Below are positions 48,484 through 59,950 of a DNA stretch of 64,000 bases, in pieces (position 1 is the first letter of the stretch; every line of letters starts with the position of its first letter). Below the pieces are notes generated by a model, which did not search any database, had not been told where the DNA came from, and worked only from the letters and a program-made list of their open reading frames with translations. The translations under genes were made by a program, and so were the position numbers. The stretch spans positions 14,444,481 to 14,508,480 of the forward strand of contig CM040448.1 in assembly GCA_022749755.1 (NCBI GenBank). The letters are read 5' to 3'. This DNA is from Azadirachta indica (taxonomy: Eukaryota; Streptophyta; Magnoliopsida; Sapindales; Meliaceae).

Positions 48484-49511
48484 TCGAACAAAAAAAAAAA
48501 AAAAAAAAAAAAAAGAAAGGGTGAATAAACCAGCTTCACTCAACACTCCCATCAGCAAAACGAGATAATTGTGAGGTATGTTTTAAGATTTGGGGTATTT
48601 TCATTGCTTGCATGCTTGTAAGAGATGCGGTCACTGCGAAACTTGAAATGAACTTATGTATGCCATTGTTCTTCTAATTTAGCTTGTAATGTCTAGTTTG
48701 TATTTATGGGTTTTTGCTTGATATGGTGATACTGTATTAATTGAGTATTTGTGTTTGTAGCTTTGTCAATATGGGTTCTGTTTGATCTCGTAATTTAACT
48801 CGAAATTTTAATTTTTTAAGATTACATGTATGTTGCAAAGACAGTGTAGTCACTAATTGTTTTTGCGTCAACACCCATTGACATGGTTATTTTTGGTTGG
48901 TTATCGTGCGTATTGATTTTAACTTTGAATTTTTTAGCTGTTTCCCATAAATTTTTAATCTTGCAACATTTTTTTATTTTTGATTTCATTTAATTTAGTT
49001 CGACATCATTGATTCATTTGCTTGGAGAACATTTCACCCGAAGTGTATGAATTTAATAATACAATTTTTGAATTTTTTTTTTCTTTGGTTGGGGTTTGAA
49101 TTATCAACTGAATTGTTGCGAGGTTGAATTTTTTATCATGTGTTTTGATCAGAATCCTCGACACTTTCAGATCACATGTTTTACAATTTAACTATTGGGT
49201 AGCACAAAATGAATTGATTGAGAAGTATTACTGCGTGTTTTTTGTGACACCACATTTTTCCTTAATGAAGTAATTTTAACTTTCTTCATGAAGTGGGTAT
49301 ATGTGGTTTGAACTTGATTTTGGTTATGCAGGGGACTGTTACAAATTGCTAGCTATGAAGTTGCAAACTGTGTCTATTCGATTATTGTATTTGTATAATA
49401 TTGTGGTAGATTTTTGGGATCAAATGCAAGAGATCTGAGGCTGGAATATGGCATCTATTTTGATCTTTGTTGTGTGATTTGAAGATGGTTTCTAAAGTGT
49501 TGTCAACGAAG
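48484..49511 (+). other. Orphan spliced-leader-like exons
   Basis: A leader-like block ending GTGAG|GTATGT (donor after 48575) is followed by an acceptor TTATGCAG (exon starts 49332) and a second donor ACGAAG|GTATAT (after 49511). The second exon holds a 27-codon ATG frame (49355) and a later ATG at 49484 that reads MVSKVLSTK into the donor. No convincing coding exon follows in the window, so this may be the front of a gene whose body was lost, or a non-coding transcript. Confidence 0.35.
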
Positions 49512-51049
49512 GTATATATTGTGAAAACAATTATCTGAAACATTATAAGCAATATGTCACGTACTCAAGCACTACAAGAACATAAAAGAGAGAGAAGAAA
49601 GATTTTAAGGCTATAAAGACACAAGCCTTTCACCATAATCTGTCCCTTGCTATAGCAAATGGTTTGTTTGGAATTACTATAGATTTTTAAAAAATCTGTA
49701 TCAACCATATTGTAGAAATAATCAATTTTAAAGAAAATTAATTTAATATTTAATAAATTTATTATTAAAAATTATAACAATATAAATAATTAAAATATAT
49801 ATAATGAATATTAATAAATAAAAATTATTTTAAGTGTATAATATAATATAATATATAATTACTTAAAATGATTTATAGAAAAATATATTTATATATCATA
49901 ACTAAAATAAAAGTAAAAAAGTAATGAAAAGAAAAAATTTTGATTTTAACAATTTTATTTCTCAATTAAAATTAAAATTTAAAAATTATTTGCAAAATTA
50001 ATTTTGTGTTTTTGTAATTTTAAATAAATATATTTGATATTATACTTAGAATAAAACTATTTTTTAAAATTATATTTTAAAAAATGATTTTTTTTCTACT
50101 TTTCAAAATTTGTTGTAGAATGACTCGAAGTGATTTTAAAAAATTTTTACTAACACTCAAAATGATTTTTGGCGATTTAAAATCACTTTTATCTTCCTTA
50201 AGAATAGTCTCAAAAGGGTTTTTAGTATTATATTGCAGCTTTGCGAAGCTACTGTTTGTTGGCGGAGTAGTACCTTGCAGATTTCTTAACCTTTCTCTCA
50301 GAGGTTGCTCGCCTAGCTCATGTTGCTCATCTTAGATTATTTTTCAATAGTCTGTATGTTGTTGTTGCTGGTTATATTGTTATTGTTTCTAGTCTTTTGT
50401 ATAAGTTGGCAGTCAGCTTCTCTTCTGTTGCCAGAATGGTATTGGAGTTCATTGGTTCTGGATGTTGTCGCTTGCAACATATGCACTCTTTGACATTTGA
50501 CATAATATCACTTAAAAAGTATTTTTTAGAAGTGTCCAAGGATCACGCACCTCTATTTTTTTCTGCCGTTATAATCATTTGACAAAAATTTTTACAATTA
50601 CCAATTTATCCCTAACAACTTAAATGAGATAATAACATTATAGTCCCTAAACTTTAATAAAATAATAAATTAAAGTTACTTTGTTTAACAAATTACTCTC
50701 TATTATCTGAACTGTTAATGAAATTCTAAACAATTATTTATTTATCCTAATTAAATAAACACAAATTTTAAGAATCTCTCTGCATTATATTGAACAAACA
50801 TAAAAGAGAGATAAAGAACAACTCACATAAATTAAAGAACCTATTAAAATTTTTGTCCATATCTTATCTTAATGATGAATGAAAAAACAAATATAGTACG
50901 AATATAATAAAGGAATATAATATCAATTTAAAATATGGTACAAATATTATATTTTAAAATATTTATAGAATTAGCATAGTATATTTATTTTATTATTTTT
51001 TTTTTCAAATTCTGTTATCAAAATAATGTTATTTTATACTTTAAAAGGG
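49512..51049. other. AT-rich DNA with one weak coding-like frame
   Basis: From about 50268 to 50582 one frame stays open for about 105 codons (FLTFLSEVARLAHVAH, then hydrophobic LYVVVAGYIVIVSSLLYKLA). It could be a degraded exon of a membrane protein. I do not recognise it, and the remaining sequence looks non-coding. Confidence 0.3.
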
Positions 51050-51050
51050 G

Positions 51051-51088
51051 GCATATTAATGATAGTTTTTTACTATCATTAATATGCC
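51051..51088. repeat. Perfect hairpin
   Basis: GCATATTAATGATAGT is followed after a T5 loop by its exact reverse complement. It lies at the outer edge of the left arm of the inverted-repeat element. Confidence 0.9.
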
Positions 51089-52110
51089 TCAAACTTTAAT
51101 TAAAGTTATCTAACCACTACTAAACTTATCTTTTACTATTAAATGTAACAATTGATCACATTTAACTTGAAAAAATTTGAATTTGCCTCGGAATAATTAA
51201 AATGTGTAGTGAAATGACCAAAATAACCACATAAAAAGATAATATAAACCCTGAAAACTCAAAATTAATTTTTTATTTTTTCCCCTTTTTCTTTTGTTTT
51301 TCTTTCCTCATCTCTTCTCTCTCTTCATCTCTCTTTTTTTTCTCCCTTCTCTCTCCCTCTTTTTTTTTCTTTCCGTTTTTGTTCATTCTTAGCCCCTTTG
51401 GATAAAAACCCTTTTGGATTAGAAGCTTGGGAGGAAGGGAAGTATTAAACCATGAAGAACACATGAGAACTTTCACTCCTTGCATAAGCCTGAAACCTAA
51501 TGGCTTTGCTATAGAAACTTCTAAGGAAACTGCCATGGTAATTATCAAAAGTCTGGCTCTAGTTGAAACTTTGATGGACATTGTAAGCAATTTCTTTCTT
51601 CTTTGAATTGCAAAGTCTGAATTTTTGTTGTGATTTATTTTTCGTAGATGGGCTTGGTTTTGTGTTCTTTCCTTAGTTTGGACGAGTGTTAACATTTTAG
51701 TTTGCTAAAATTTTTTATTTGATAGAATCGATGGGCAGAGATGTTTCCTTGTATGATTGTCAAGACTTCTATAGTTGATGTGATATCTAGTGGTACGGGT
51801 GTAACCAGACATGGTGTTAAGAATGAACAAAAAAATAAGAAAGAGAAAACGAAGGAAGAGAAAAAGAAAAAAATAAAGAGAGATGAAGAGACGAGAAAAG
51901 AAGAAAAAAATAAAAATTAATTTTAAGTTTTTAGGGGTTACATTATCTTTTTATACGCCACTTTGGTCATTTTACGGCACATTTTAAGTATTTAGGGGTA
52001 AATTTATCTTTTTAAATTAAATGCGGTCAACTAGTACATTCAATTGTAAAAAATAATGTTTGGGGGTGATGTCATGACTTTTATTAAAGTTAAAGGCACG
52101 TTAATAATTA
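51053..52110. mobile_element. Non-autonomous element with long inverted arms
   Basis: The left arm (about 51068-51340) and right arm (about 51840-52110) are inverted copies of about 250 bases with many mismatches; for example, TGACCAAAATAACC on the left mirrors CTTTGGTCATTTTA on the right. The core (51405-51830) has different composition and includes an exon-like frame. Long inverted arms with a unique core suggest a Mutator-like, possibly gene-capturing, element. Termini and target duplication were not determined. Confidence 0.55.
51418..51582 (+). other. Exon-like fragment inside the inverted-repeat element
   Basis: An open frame of about 54 codons runs GGREVLNHEEHMRTFTP, then SLKPNGFAIETSKETAMVI, then LALVETLMDI, ending at a GTAAGC donor. 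Amino-acid composition is protein-like, unlike the flanks. The parent gene is not recognised; it may be a captured exon. Confidence 0.4.
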
Positions 52111-53445
52111 TAAAACATAATTAGGGGTAAATTGATAATTATCCTAAAAAATATAAAATATAATGAACCCATAATTCTTGCTTAATTCTTAACTTTATGC
52201 TTAATTTTTATCTATACTTCATATATTTTAAAATTTTAAGCTATTAAAAACACTTTTAAATAGTAAAAAAATTTAATTAATAAATTAATTTTAAATTTGA
52301 CAATCATATGTTTGCATTACGTGAGATAAAGTAAATTTTATTTTCAATTTTTATAATAATTAATCAAATTAATTAATTTTGAGAATATTGTACATATGTA
52401 AATATGTTATCATCATCATCATCATTATCATTATTATTATTCATATTTTACAATTTATTATATTCATTTACTTGAAAACTTAGTTTGTATTATTTATTAT
52501 TATTATTAATTAATTATTTTCTTTTAAAATTTATTAGTACTTTTATAAACTTGTAAACTTTACTCTTCAGTATTTTATTTTGATTGGAGGAGGTTTAAAT
52601 AAATTTTTATTAAATTTTTACAATTTTATAGATTATTATATTTTTTACTTAAACTTTTATATTGTTAATATGACATGTAATTTTTTAATTTAATTTATTA
52701 ATACATTATATTAATTTGTGAAAAATACATTATATTAATTTTATATTGTTAATATGCCATGTTTCGTGGTGATGTCGTGGCTTTTATTAAAATTAGAGAC
52801 ACGATAATGATTATAAAAAATAATTAGGGGTAAATTGACAATTATCCTAAAAAAATATAAAATATAATGAACCGTAATTCTTTTCTTAATTCTTAACTGT
52901 GTCTTTATCCTTAATTTTTATGTGTGCATCATGTATTTTAAAATTTTAAGCTATTAAAAACACTTTTAAATTGTGAAAAATTTTAATTAATAAATTAATT
53001 TTAAATTTGAAAATCATATGTTTGCATTACATGAAATAAAGTAAATTTTATTTTCAATTCTTATAATAATTAATCAAATTAATTGATTTTTAGAATATTG
53101 TACATATATATATATATGTTATCATTATCATCATCATCATTATCATTATATTATTATATTTTACAATTTATCGCATTTATTTACTTGAAAACTTAGTTTG
53201 TATTATTTATTATTATTATTAATTAATTGTTTTCTTTTAAATTTTATTAGCGTTTTTATAAACATGTAAACTTTACTCTTTAATATTTTATTATGATTGG
53301 AGAAGGTTTAAATAAATTTTTTATTAAATTTTTACAATTTTATAGATTACTGTATTTTTTACACAAAATTCATATTGTTAATATGACATTTAATTTTTTA
53401 ATTTAATTTATTAATACATTATATTAATTTGTGAAAAATAAAATC
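52068..53445. repeat. Tandem duplication, period about 0.7 kb
   Basis: Units 52068-52750 and 52771-53445 align throughout: both hold AATTAGGGGTAAATTGA, a run of CAT/CAT-like trinucleotides (near 52412 and 53129), and the same TTAATATGACAT-like end. The right arm of the adjacent inverted-repeat element overlaps the first unit. Confidence 0.85.
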
Positions 53446-54209
53446 TCAAGAGTCAATTTTTGTTTGTCCTTGATTTTTAATTTCTTTTAATTTTGTCACA
53501 ACAATAGGGACACATTAAAAAAAAATATATATATTTTAATTTATTATTTTAGTAGAATTTACAGATAAAAATATCATTATCTTAAAATCAACTTAAAATG
53601 ATATACTCAACTTACGTTTTTGCCCTTTAATTCTGTTAAATGGCCATTATGGCCAGGAAAAATAGGAACGGTCAACGATTATTTTTGAAAAAAGAAAAAT
53701 TTTAAGTAATATTATATTAAACCTTAGGGAGGTATGTGATAATAATTCTTTTAAAAAATTAACTCAGCACGACCTTTAGCTCATTAAATTAGCACTGTAA
53801 ATGGATATTGTTATTTAACTGATTATGAGAATTGTACGTGTTAATATCAAATTGCTTACTGTTTTCGGAGGAAGCCTTCAAAACTTTTTTACTTGGCAGT
53901 ATGAATGAAATTGGGTTATCTTATCGACGCATGTTATCAGATGCTTGGATCTTATTCAAATCTACATGCTTAGGAAACAAGACAACCAACAAAGAATTGG
54001 AAAAGAGAAAAAGAAAAAAGTGAGGTATGGAAGAAAATGCAATCCTTTTAGCTGGATCTCTCAAAATGTAACTCATCCAATATTCTAGTAGTAGCAATGT
54101 GCATGATACATTTCAAAAAAAAAAATTGATGAAATCAAATAATGCGGCAACTCAAAAGGCTTGCCCAAAAAGCCATGGTAAAAATTGGTAGAGATGCTAC
54201 TTCTCAAGC
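53446..54209. other. AT-rich intergenic DNA
   Basis: No gene is supported. A 63-codon frame at 53832 shows no domain. The right part may be 3' UTR of the following minus-strand gene. Confidence 0.55.
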
Positions 54210-57183
54210 TCACAAGATGGTGCAAGTCCCTTGAATTTTACTGCAAAAACAAGAAGGAAAAAGATCAATTTACCAGCTGTAATGTGGACATAGAAATATA
54301 ATTATATTTCGTTAATCTATAAGTTAAAAGGAGAACCATCTACTTTTTTGTGACGTCATAATTGCTCAAAGCTTGCTCGAATTTAAGCCAAGAAGGACCA
54401 GTTTCTTCGAGATTCACGTTCTTCGGTCCTTCAAGATAGGCCTGAACAACAAACTGCGGAGTTCTTTCCCTGTTATGCAGCCATTCAGAAAACATCGATT
54501 TTGTCAATGTTATCAACTTGTTCAGAAAACCAACTTTATGAAATTCTCAATCCTGAAAATAATTACCTCCCTTCATATGCTGATAAATAAGCCAAATACG
54601 CCGCACCAAAGTACATAGACACGAATGGTTTAGTTAGATCTTCTTCACACTCAATTTTGTAAGCTCTGTACCCCAACTCCCTTTACAAAACAAAGAAAAT
54701 TTGAACATATGTATGTCAGTGGACCATGCATAACGCTTTAAAACAAATAAAAAAGATAATTCAAATAAAGGAGCAATTAATTTCTAATAGCAATTGAAGA
54801 AATCATAGCTCTTCTAGTGCAGTTGAGTAATGACTGCAGAGAATTTATATACTGTTTGAATATATAAACTCCTTTTTGTAATCAAGAAAAAACTCGTTTC
54901 CATTGTATTACTGACATGTAAATCCAGAAAGCAGTGGAGTAGTCAATTCCCATTAAGCCAATTCGAGGGGAAACACCATTTACAAAACGCATGCTAACCA
55001 TCTCAGCAAGAGCACAAAGATATGTCTGTAAAACCAAGAAATATCAAGTCACATATGTGGAATAGTTTCATAACAAAATCAAGCAAATGACTTTTTACTA
55101 ATTTTAAAACTGTATACTCACAGGTTTAACACCCTTGGTACTGAAGTGTTTTGAAAGAATGATTTCTGCTACAGCCTGCAAGAAGACTTCACTATCATTT
55201 ATTTGAAAAGATAACACTTTAATATTCATGTCACTTTTACTAAACATTCATGAAAAAATAACATTTTACTTTCCATGACATCAGATTTGTTAGAATTGTA
55301 CCTTCAATTCCACTCGGGAAAGATAGGACCTCTTCTTTGAATCATGCGAAAACCGCACTTTTCCCCGCTTTTCTCCAGATCTTGTCCATTCTTTAGCAAC
55401 TTCATGATGACTCCACATCTCATCCATGTCTTCAGCAGATGTTTTTTGATCCCAATATTCAGATCCTGTTTCTCAATTCATAAACAAAGGAAAATCAGGA
55501 GGTTGAAAAATATAGTTGAATTGTTAATAATGTTAAAAAGAAAAAAAAAATGTATTATTCATAATTTACATACTACTTTTATAGTAGTTACAATGCACTA
55601 CATGCACTGAATGTGATCAGTAACAGAAAATTGAACCACCTTTGTTTTCTGAAGTAGGTAAACAAGGGTGAGGAGGAGCATTAGCCGGTGAAGGACCATC
55701 GTCCAAGAATTTTCTGCAACAAAAATACAATGGTGATAAATTTCAAAAATCAGGTGCTTTTTTAATTAAGGGGTAGCCTTCAGCTTCTTGCTTGTAGTCA
55801 GTCTTGCTTGATGGTAAATTTATGATATCAAACATTTCACAAGCCAAATTCTTTTGTAGTTGACCAAACAATAAATTGATAACTTTCTCAATGCACATCT
55901 TATGCTCCAAAGTATTTCATTAAAATCCCAAGGTTGACATCAAATGCGAAATTATTATTAAAAAAGGAAGAGAAAGCGAAATCACCACCTTGATGGAAGG
56001 GTTTCTTTCACTGAAAGATAGCTCTTCCAATATGGCAAAGTCGATTTGTGAGTTGCCTTTTTCGTACCACGTCTATATGCCCTAATAACAAATTCTTCAG
56101 TCCTTTTCTCTGCAAAGAAATTATCCAATATTAGTACTTACAGCACTTATGAAACTGATGAATTACGTTAATCACTTGGCGAGAAGATGTTTCTCGGAGA
56201 AAATAGAAATAATAGAAATGATAAAGTAAAATTGTTAAATTTTGTAGCTTACTTGTCTTGAAAGTGTGATAGCCATATAAGATAAGCAGCTCCAAAATAC
56301 ACACTAACAAAAGGCCTGAATAATAGGTCTGGATTCTGTTCTACGTCATATATTCGATAACCCATCTCACTGAAAGAAATTTGCAGTTAAAAAGTAAAGA
56401 AACCGTAAACAAAAATGATATGCTAAAAAGAGGAACTGCGTATTAAGTTGGTACCTAAACAGCCATACTGCAGTTTTTCGTGTAAGTTGCATAATACCTA
56501 CAGTAGTCTCCTTAGTTTTTTTGTCATACCGCACGGCAAGGAGTTGTCTGTCACTTTCAAGGTCAGCAATTGCACAAATCATGTCCTGCATAAATAGTTA
56601 AAAAGTTGTAAAACTTGAAAATCTCAGCTTGGAAAATGAACTGTCAATTCTAAATTAGTCACTTGGATTATCAGGTGAATCAATCAATGCATTTACACAC
56701 TCGCACACACAAAGTTACATTTGTTTATTCATCTGTGTTTGTGATTGAGACGCCAAGTTCTTGAAGAATTAAGCTAATCAAGAATGTAACTTCCCACAAA
56801 AACAACCGAAAATCTGAGTGAGATTCATTTTCTGATCAGTAAGACTAATTACCGGATCAACCTGCCTACCAAAATGTCTCCGGACTACAATACTCGCCAC
56901 AGCCTGAAAAAGAAACACCATACAAATAAAAATGCAAAATAAAATAAATATATCTTGCAGCCGAATATAAAATAAAATAAAATAAAATTGCACATTTTAG
57001 ATTTACCCTCATCTCAGTCTGCGTCAAATAAGGCTGTCCATCCGGATCCCTCGATAGATGAACTTTCTGTCCTTTAGTCTCTCCAGCATCTATCCATTCA
57101 TTATTGACTTCGACTTCCTTCCACATTTCCTTCAGATCTGAAGATTCAACACAATCATCCCAATACTTGAAGCTGACCACCAT
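54210..57183 (-). CDS. Two-domain lysozyme-like (SLT-type) protein with CaaX-like end; one apparent frameshift
   Basis: Twelve exons: 57183-57007, 56903-56853, 56585-56455, 56369-56253, 56109-55989, 55713-55640, 55465-55302, 55175-55122, 55025-54916, 54680-54567, 54469-54344, 54240-54210. The total is 1270 nt, one base more than a whole number of codons (about 422 aa). Every junction fits except exon 4 to exon 5, where GAGAAAAGG needs one A fewer to continue RTEEFVIRAY. The protein is an internal duplication: each half has a YWD start, an SRDPDGQPYLTQTEM- or SHDSKKRSYLSRVEL-like stretch, CAIADLES or CALAEM, GIMQL or GLMGIDY, and FVSVYFGAAYL or FVSMYFGAAYL, a lytic-transglycosylase-like pattern. 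The last exon ends GTCTIL, a CaaX-type prenylation signal. Biological role is unknown to me. Confidence 0.8.
55825..55965. repeat. Dispersed repeat, copy 2, in an intron
   Basis: This matches 37270-37410. It lies in the intron between exons 5 and 6 of the lysozyme-like gene, close to the exon 5 donor. Confidence 0.8.
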
Positions 57184-58419
57184 CCTCTCAGTTCTTCCCT
57201 TATATGATCTCCTCCACTAATATCTATAATCCAAAACAACCCATCAACTTCAATTCAAGGTATTAATTCAATCATAAATAAAACAAAAAAAAATTTCCCA
57301 TTGACACATGTATAATCAAACAGGTTCCATCGTACAGAAGAAAAGATAAGCAAATATTCAAACAAAATCAAAACAAAACAAAACAAAACAAAGCTTTCAG
57401 ATATCAAAATCGAGACGGAGAAAACCCAAATGAAAATACACACGTACATGCAAATATGAATGTGAAAAGAGGGAGGAAATGAGGAAGGAAACGACTGAAT
57501 CTTCCTTCCTGAGCAACGTTGTGCTATGGTAATGATAAAGCGAGGGAGGAGGGGAGGAAATAGAATTCAAGGAAGGGGAATTGTTAAAGCAGGTAGTGAC
57601 ACGTGGAATGATATTGACAATGGATTTGTCATGATTTTGTGCAAGCTAATTATTCCAACATAATAATTTTTGTTCTAAAATTTTGCGTGCACATAAAAAA
57701 TAAATATCTTCTATTTTTGTGCCCCAGAATATAATGGGATGACTATCTACTCAAAGAAGTCACAATATTGTAATTAATATAACAAATATTAGTAAATATA
57801 TACAAAATTTCAGGTGAGATTATTTTAATCATATGCGTAACAATTTTTTTCACATTTTTATTATTCCAATTAAATTTTTCAGAAAATCTAGGAGGTGATT
57901 GTCATTTTCACTATCTTATTATTTATGCATATATATATATATATATTAAAGAAAGTCCATTAAAGTCTAAGGGGGATTTATAATTATAAATATCAAATTA
58001 ATAATAATATGCTAAAAAAAGGGTCGAGATCAGTGATACTTGTAAAATACATGACATTTTATAGAATAGTTGTATATTTTGCTATTTTAGGATATCTTTT
58101 AAGTATTTGACACATATAAAGTAGTTATGAATTTTTTTTTTTTTATATTTGTATAATCGGTAATTGACAAATAAGGATTATTAAAAATAATCATCGTCCG
58201 ATTTGAAAATAAATGAAATTCAATTTTTTTTTCCAACTTTTTTCACAGAAATTAGAACCGAATTTTTGTTAAAAAATTTCTTTGAATAATAATTAAAATA
58301 TTAAATTGAAGTTTCATTTGTAATTGGGCCAATTTAAGCTTAATTTCGTATGCTTCCTCAGTGAAATTTTTTCGAGAGTTGCCATTACGTCTTCCTAGCT
58401 CTCTGCCTCACATATATTA
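57184..58419. other. Leader/promoter and AT-rich intergenic DNA
   Basis: The first few hundred bases are the likely leader of the minus-strand lysozyme-like gene, with an (AAAAC)n run near 57365-57391. The rest is AT-rich without a gene. Confidence 0.5.
57598..57606. promoter_or_regulatory. G-box/ABRE near the lysozyme-like gene promoter
   Basis: A GACACGTGG motif lies about 420 bases upstream of the start codon on the far side of a purine-rich leader. ABF/bZIP binding is inferred. Confidence 0.5.
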
Positions 58420-58850
58420 ATAGCTATTGTTAATACTAGATTTCGATACTTGATATCATGAGCTAGTGCATTTATGAAAAAAGTCTCTTTTCTTCTCCTC
58501 TTTCTTGTTTTATATACTCGTTGATTATTAGGTTATTTAAAATATTAGTTCGAATAAAATTCTTATTAGAGATAATTTAGAATTTAGTAGAATTTTAATT
58601 AAAGAAAATTCAATATTTTGACTTATCTATAATTCAGATGAGATATGACTTCTCCAACAAAATTTTTCATTAAACAATTTAATATAAATAAAAAATGTTG
58701 ATTAAAATTTTATAAATTTATACTTTTACCCTTTACTTTTTAAGCCTTTATTCTTTAATATGGATATGACAGCTATTTTATTAAGCTAATATATGGGTGA
58801 AAATTTGATTAATTTTAAGTTAAAAAAACGTCTAACAGTAAATTCCTTAA
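58420..58850. repeat. Dispersed repeat, copy 1
   Basis: This aligns with 61950-62340 across about 400 bases, for example ATAATTCAGATGAGATAT and AAAATTTTATAAATTTATA. Identity is moderate, so the copies are old. Confidence 0.75.
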
Positions 58851-59414
58851 TTTTCAAAGTGACATAGTTACTGTTTAAAACTATTGAAGAGCCCAAAAAC
58901 CCAACAATTTTCACTAAATTCTCTATAATCTCTCTTTTATACTAGAATTTCAAATGAAAAAGTCACTAACATTTTATTATTTGGGGAATGACAAGGCATA
59001 GATCTTAACTAGTAAGGCCCTAATAAACATAATGTGATGAGTACATTTTAAATTCTCAAATAGCTTGCTCGTGGCTCTTGACCTTTTTAATTTCCAACAA
59101 GTTTTGAAAAGATAGATGATTTTTTGTCAAGCAAAAAGTGGGATCAAACAATGAGATTGAATAGTAATAAATTTAAGGTTCTTGTTTCCTTTCTAACAAA
59201 GGTTCTTTCTATTTATTGTTAATTGTAAACTTATGCTTTGTTTATTTTAACTTTTGATTTGGCATCTTATTATTTTGTCATTGTTTATTTTTTATTTTCG
59301 TTGTTTATTTTGCTTTTGATTTGGTGTCATTTTATGTTGTTGTTTATTTTGATTTTTCTTGTTAAGTGTTTCTTTTCTCAAATATTAGGGTATTTTATTG
59401 TAGTTTTTTCTCTT

Positions 59415-59950
59415 AATAAAGATATCGGTATTACACAAGTATATAACTTTTATTTCTTTAAATATTTTGAAATTGGTATTGTGAAGATATATATATTTAT
59501 TCTTCTTAACTTTGTAGTTTTGACAGTGCAGAGATGTAGTATTTGGCTTTTCTGAGCATGATGTCAACATTACGGAGGTATAAATATTTGTCTTTTTGGA
59601 CTTTATAATTTTGATAGTGTAGAGTTATAGTGTTTTGCCATCTAAGTATAGTTTTGGCAGCATAGAGCTGTAGTATTCAACCCTACCAGGCAAGATGTCG
59701 GTAACGCAGAGGTATAAGTGTTTGTTCTTTCGAACTTTATAATTTTGACAGCACGGAACTATATTGTTTGGCCCTTCTATCTCATAATTTTGGTAATGTG
59801 AAGCTGTAGTGTTTAACCCTTCTAGACAAGATATCGGTATTGCAGAGGTACAAGTGTTTCTTTCTAAACTTTATAATTTCGTCAACATGAAGTTGTATTA
59901 TTTGGCCTCATAAGACATTGTAGCTAGCATCGCAGAGGTGCGTTGTTGGC
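59415..59950. repeat. Degenerate minisatellite, period about 134 bp
   Basis: Units alternate a block of about 88 bases (AGATATCGGTATTGCAGAGG type, then ACTTTATAATTTTGACAG) with a related block of about 46 bases (ATAATTTTGGTAATGTGAAG type). At least three rounds can be read. Divergence rises toward the left. Confidence 0.65.

Noticed and set aside
51273..51695. 140-codon minus-strand frame
   Set aside because: Its end is a Lys/Glu run from a CT-rich repeat, and the rest is the antisense of the better exon-like + frame.
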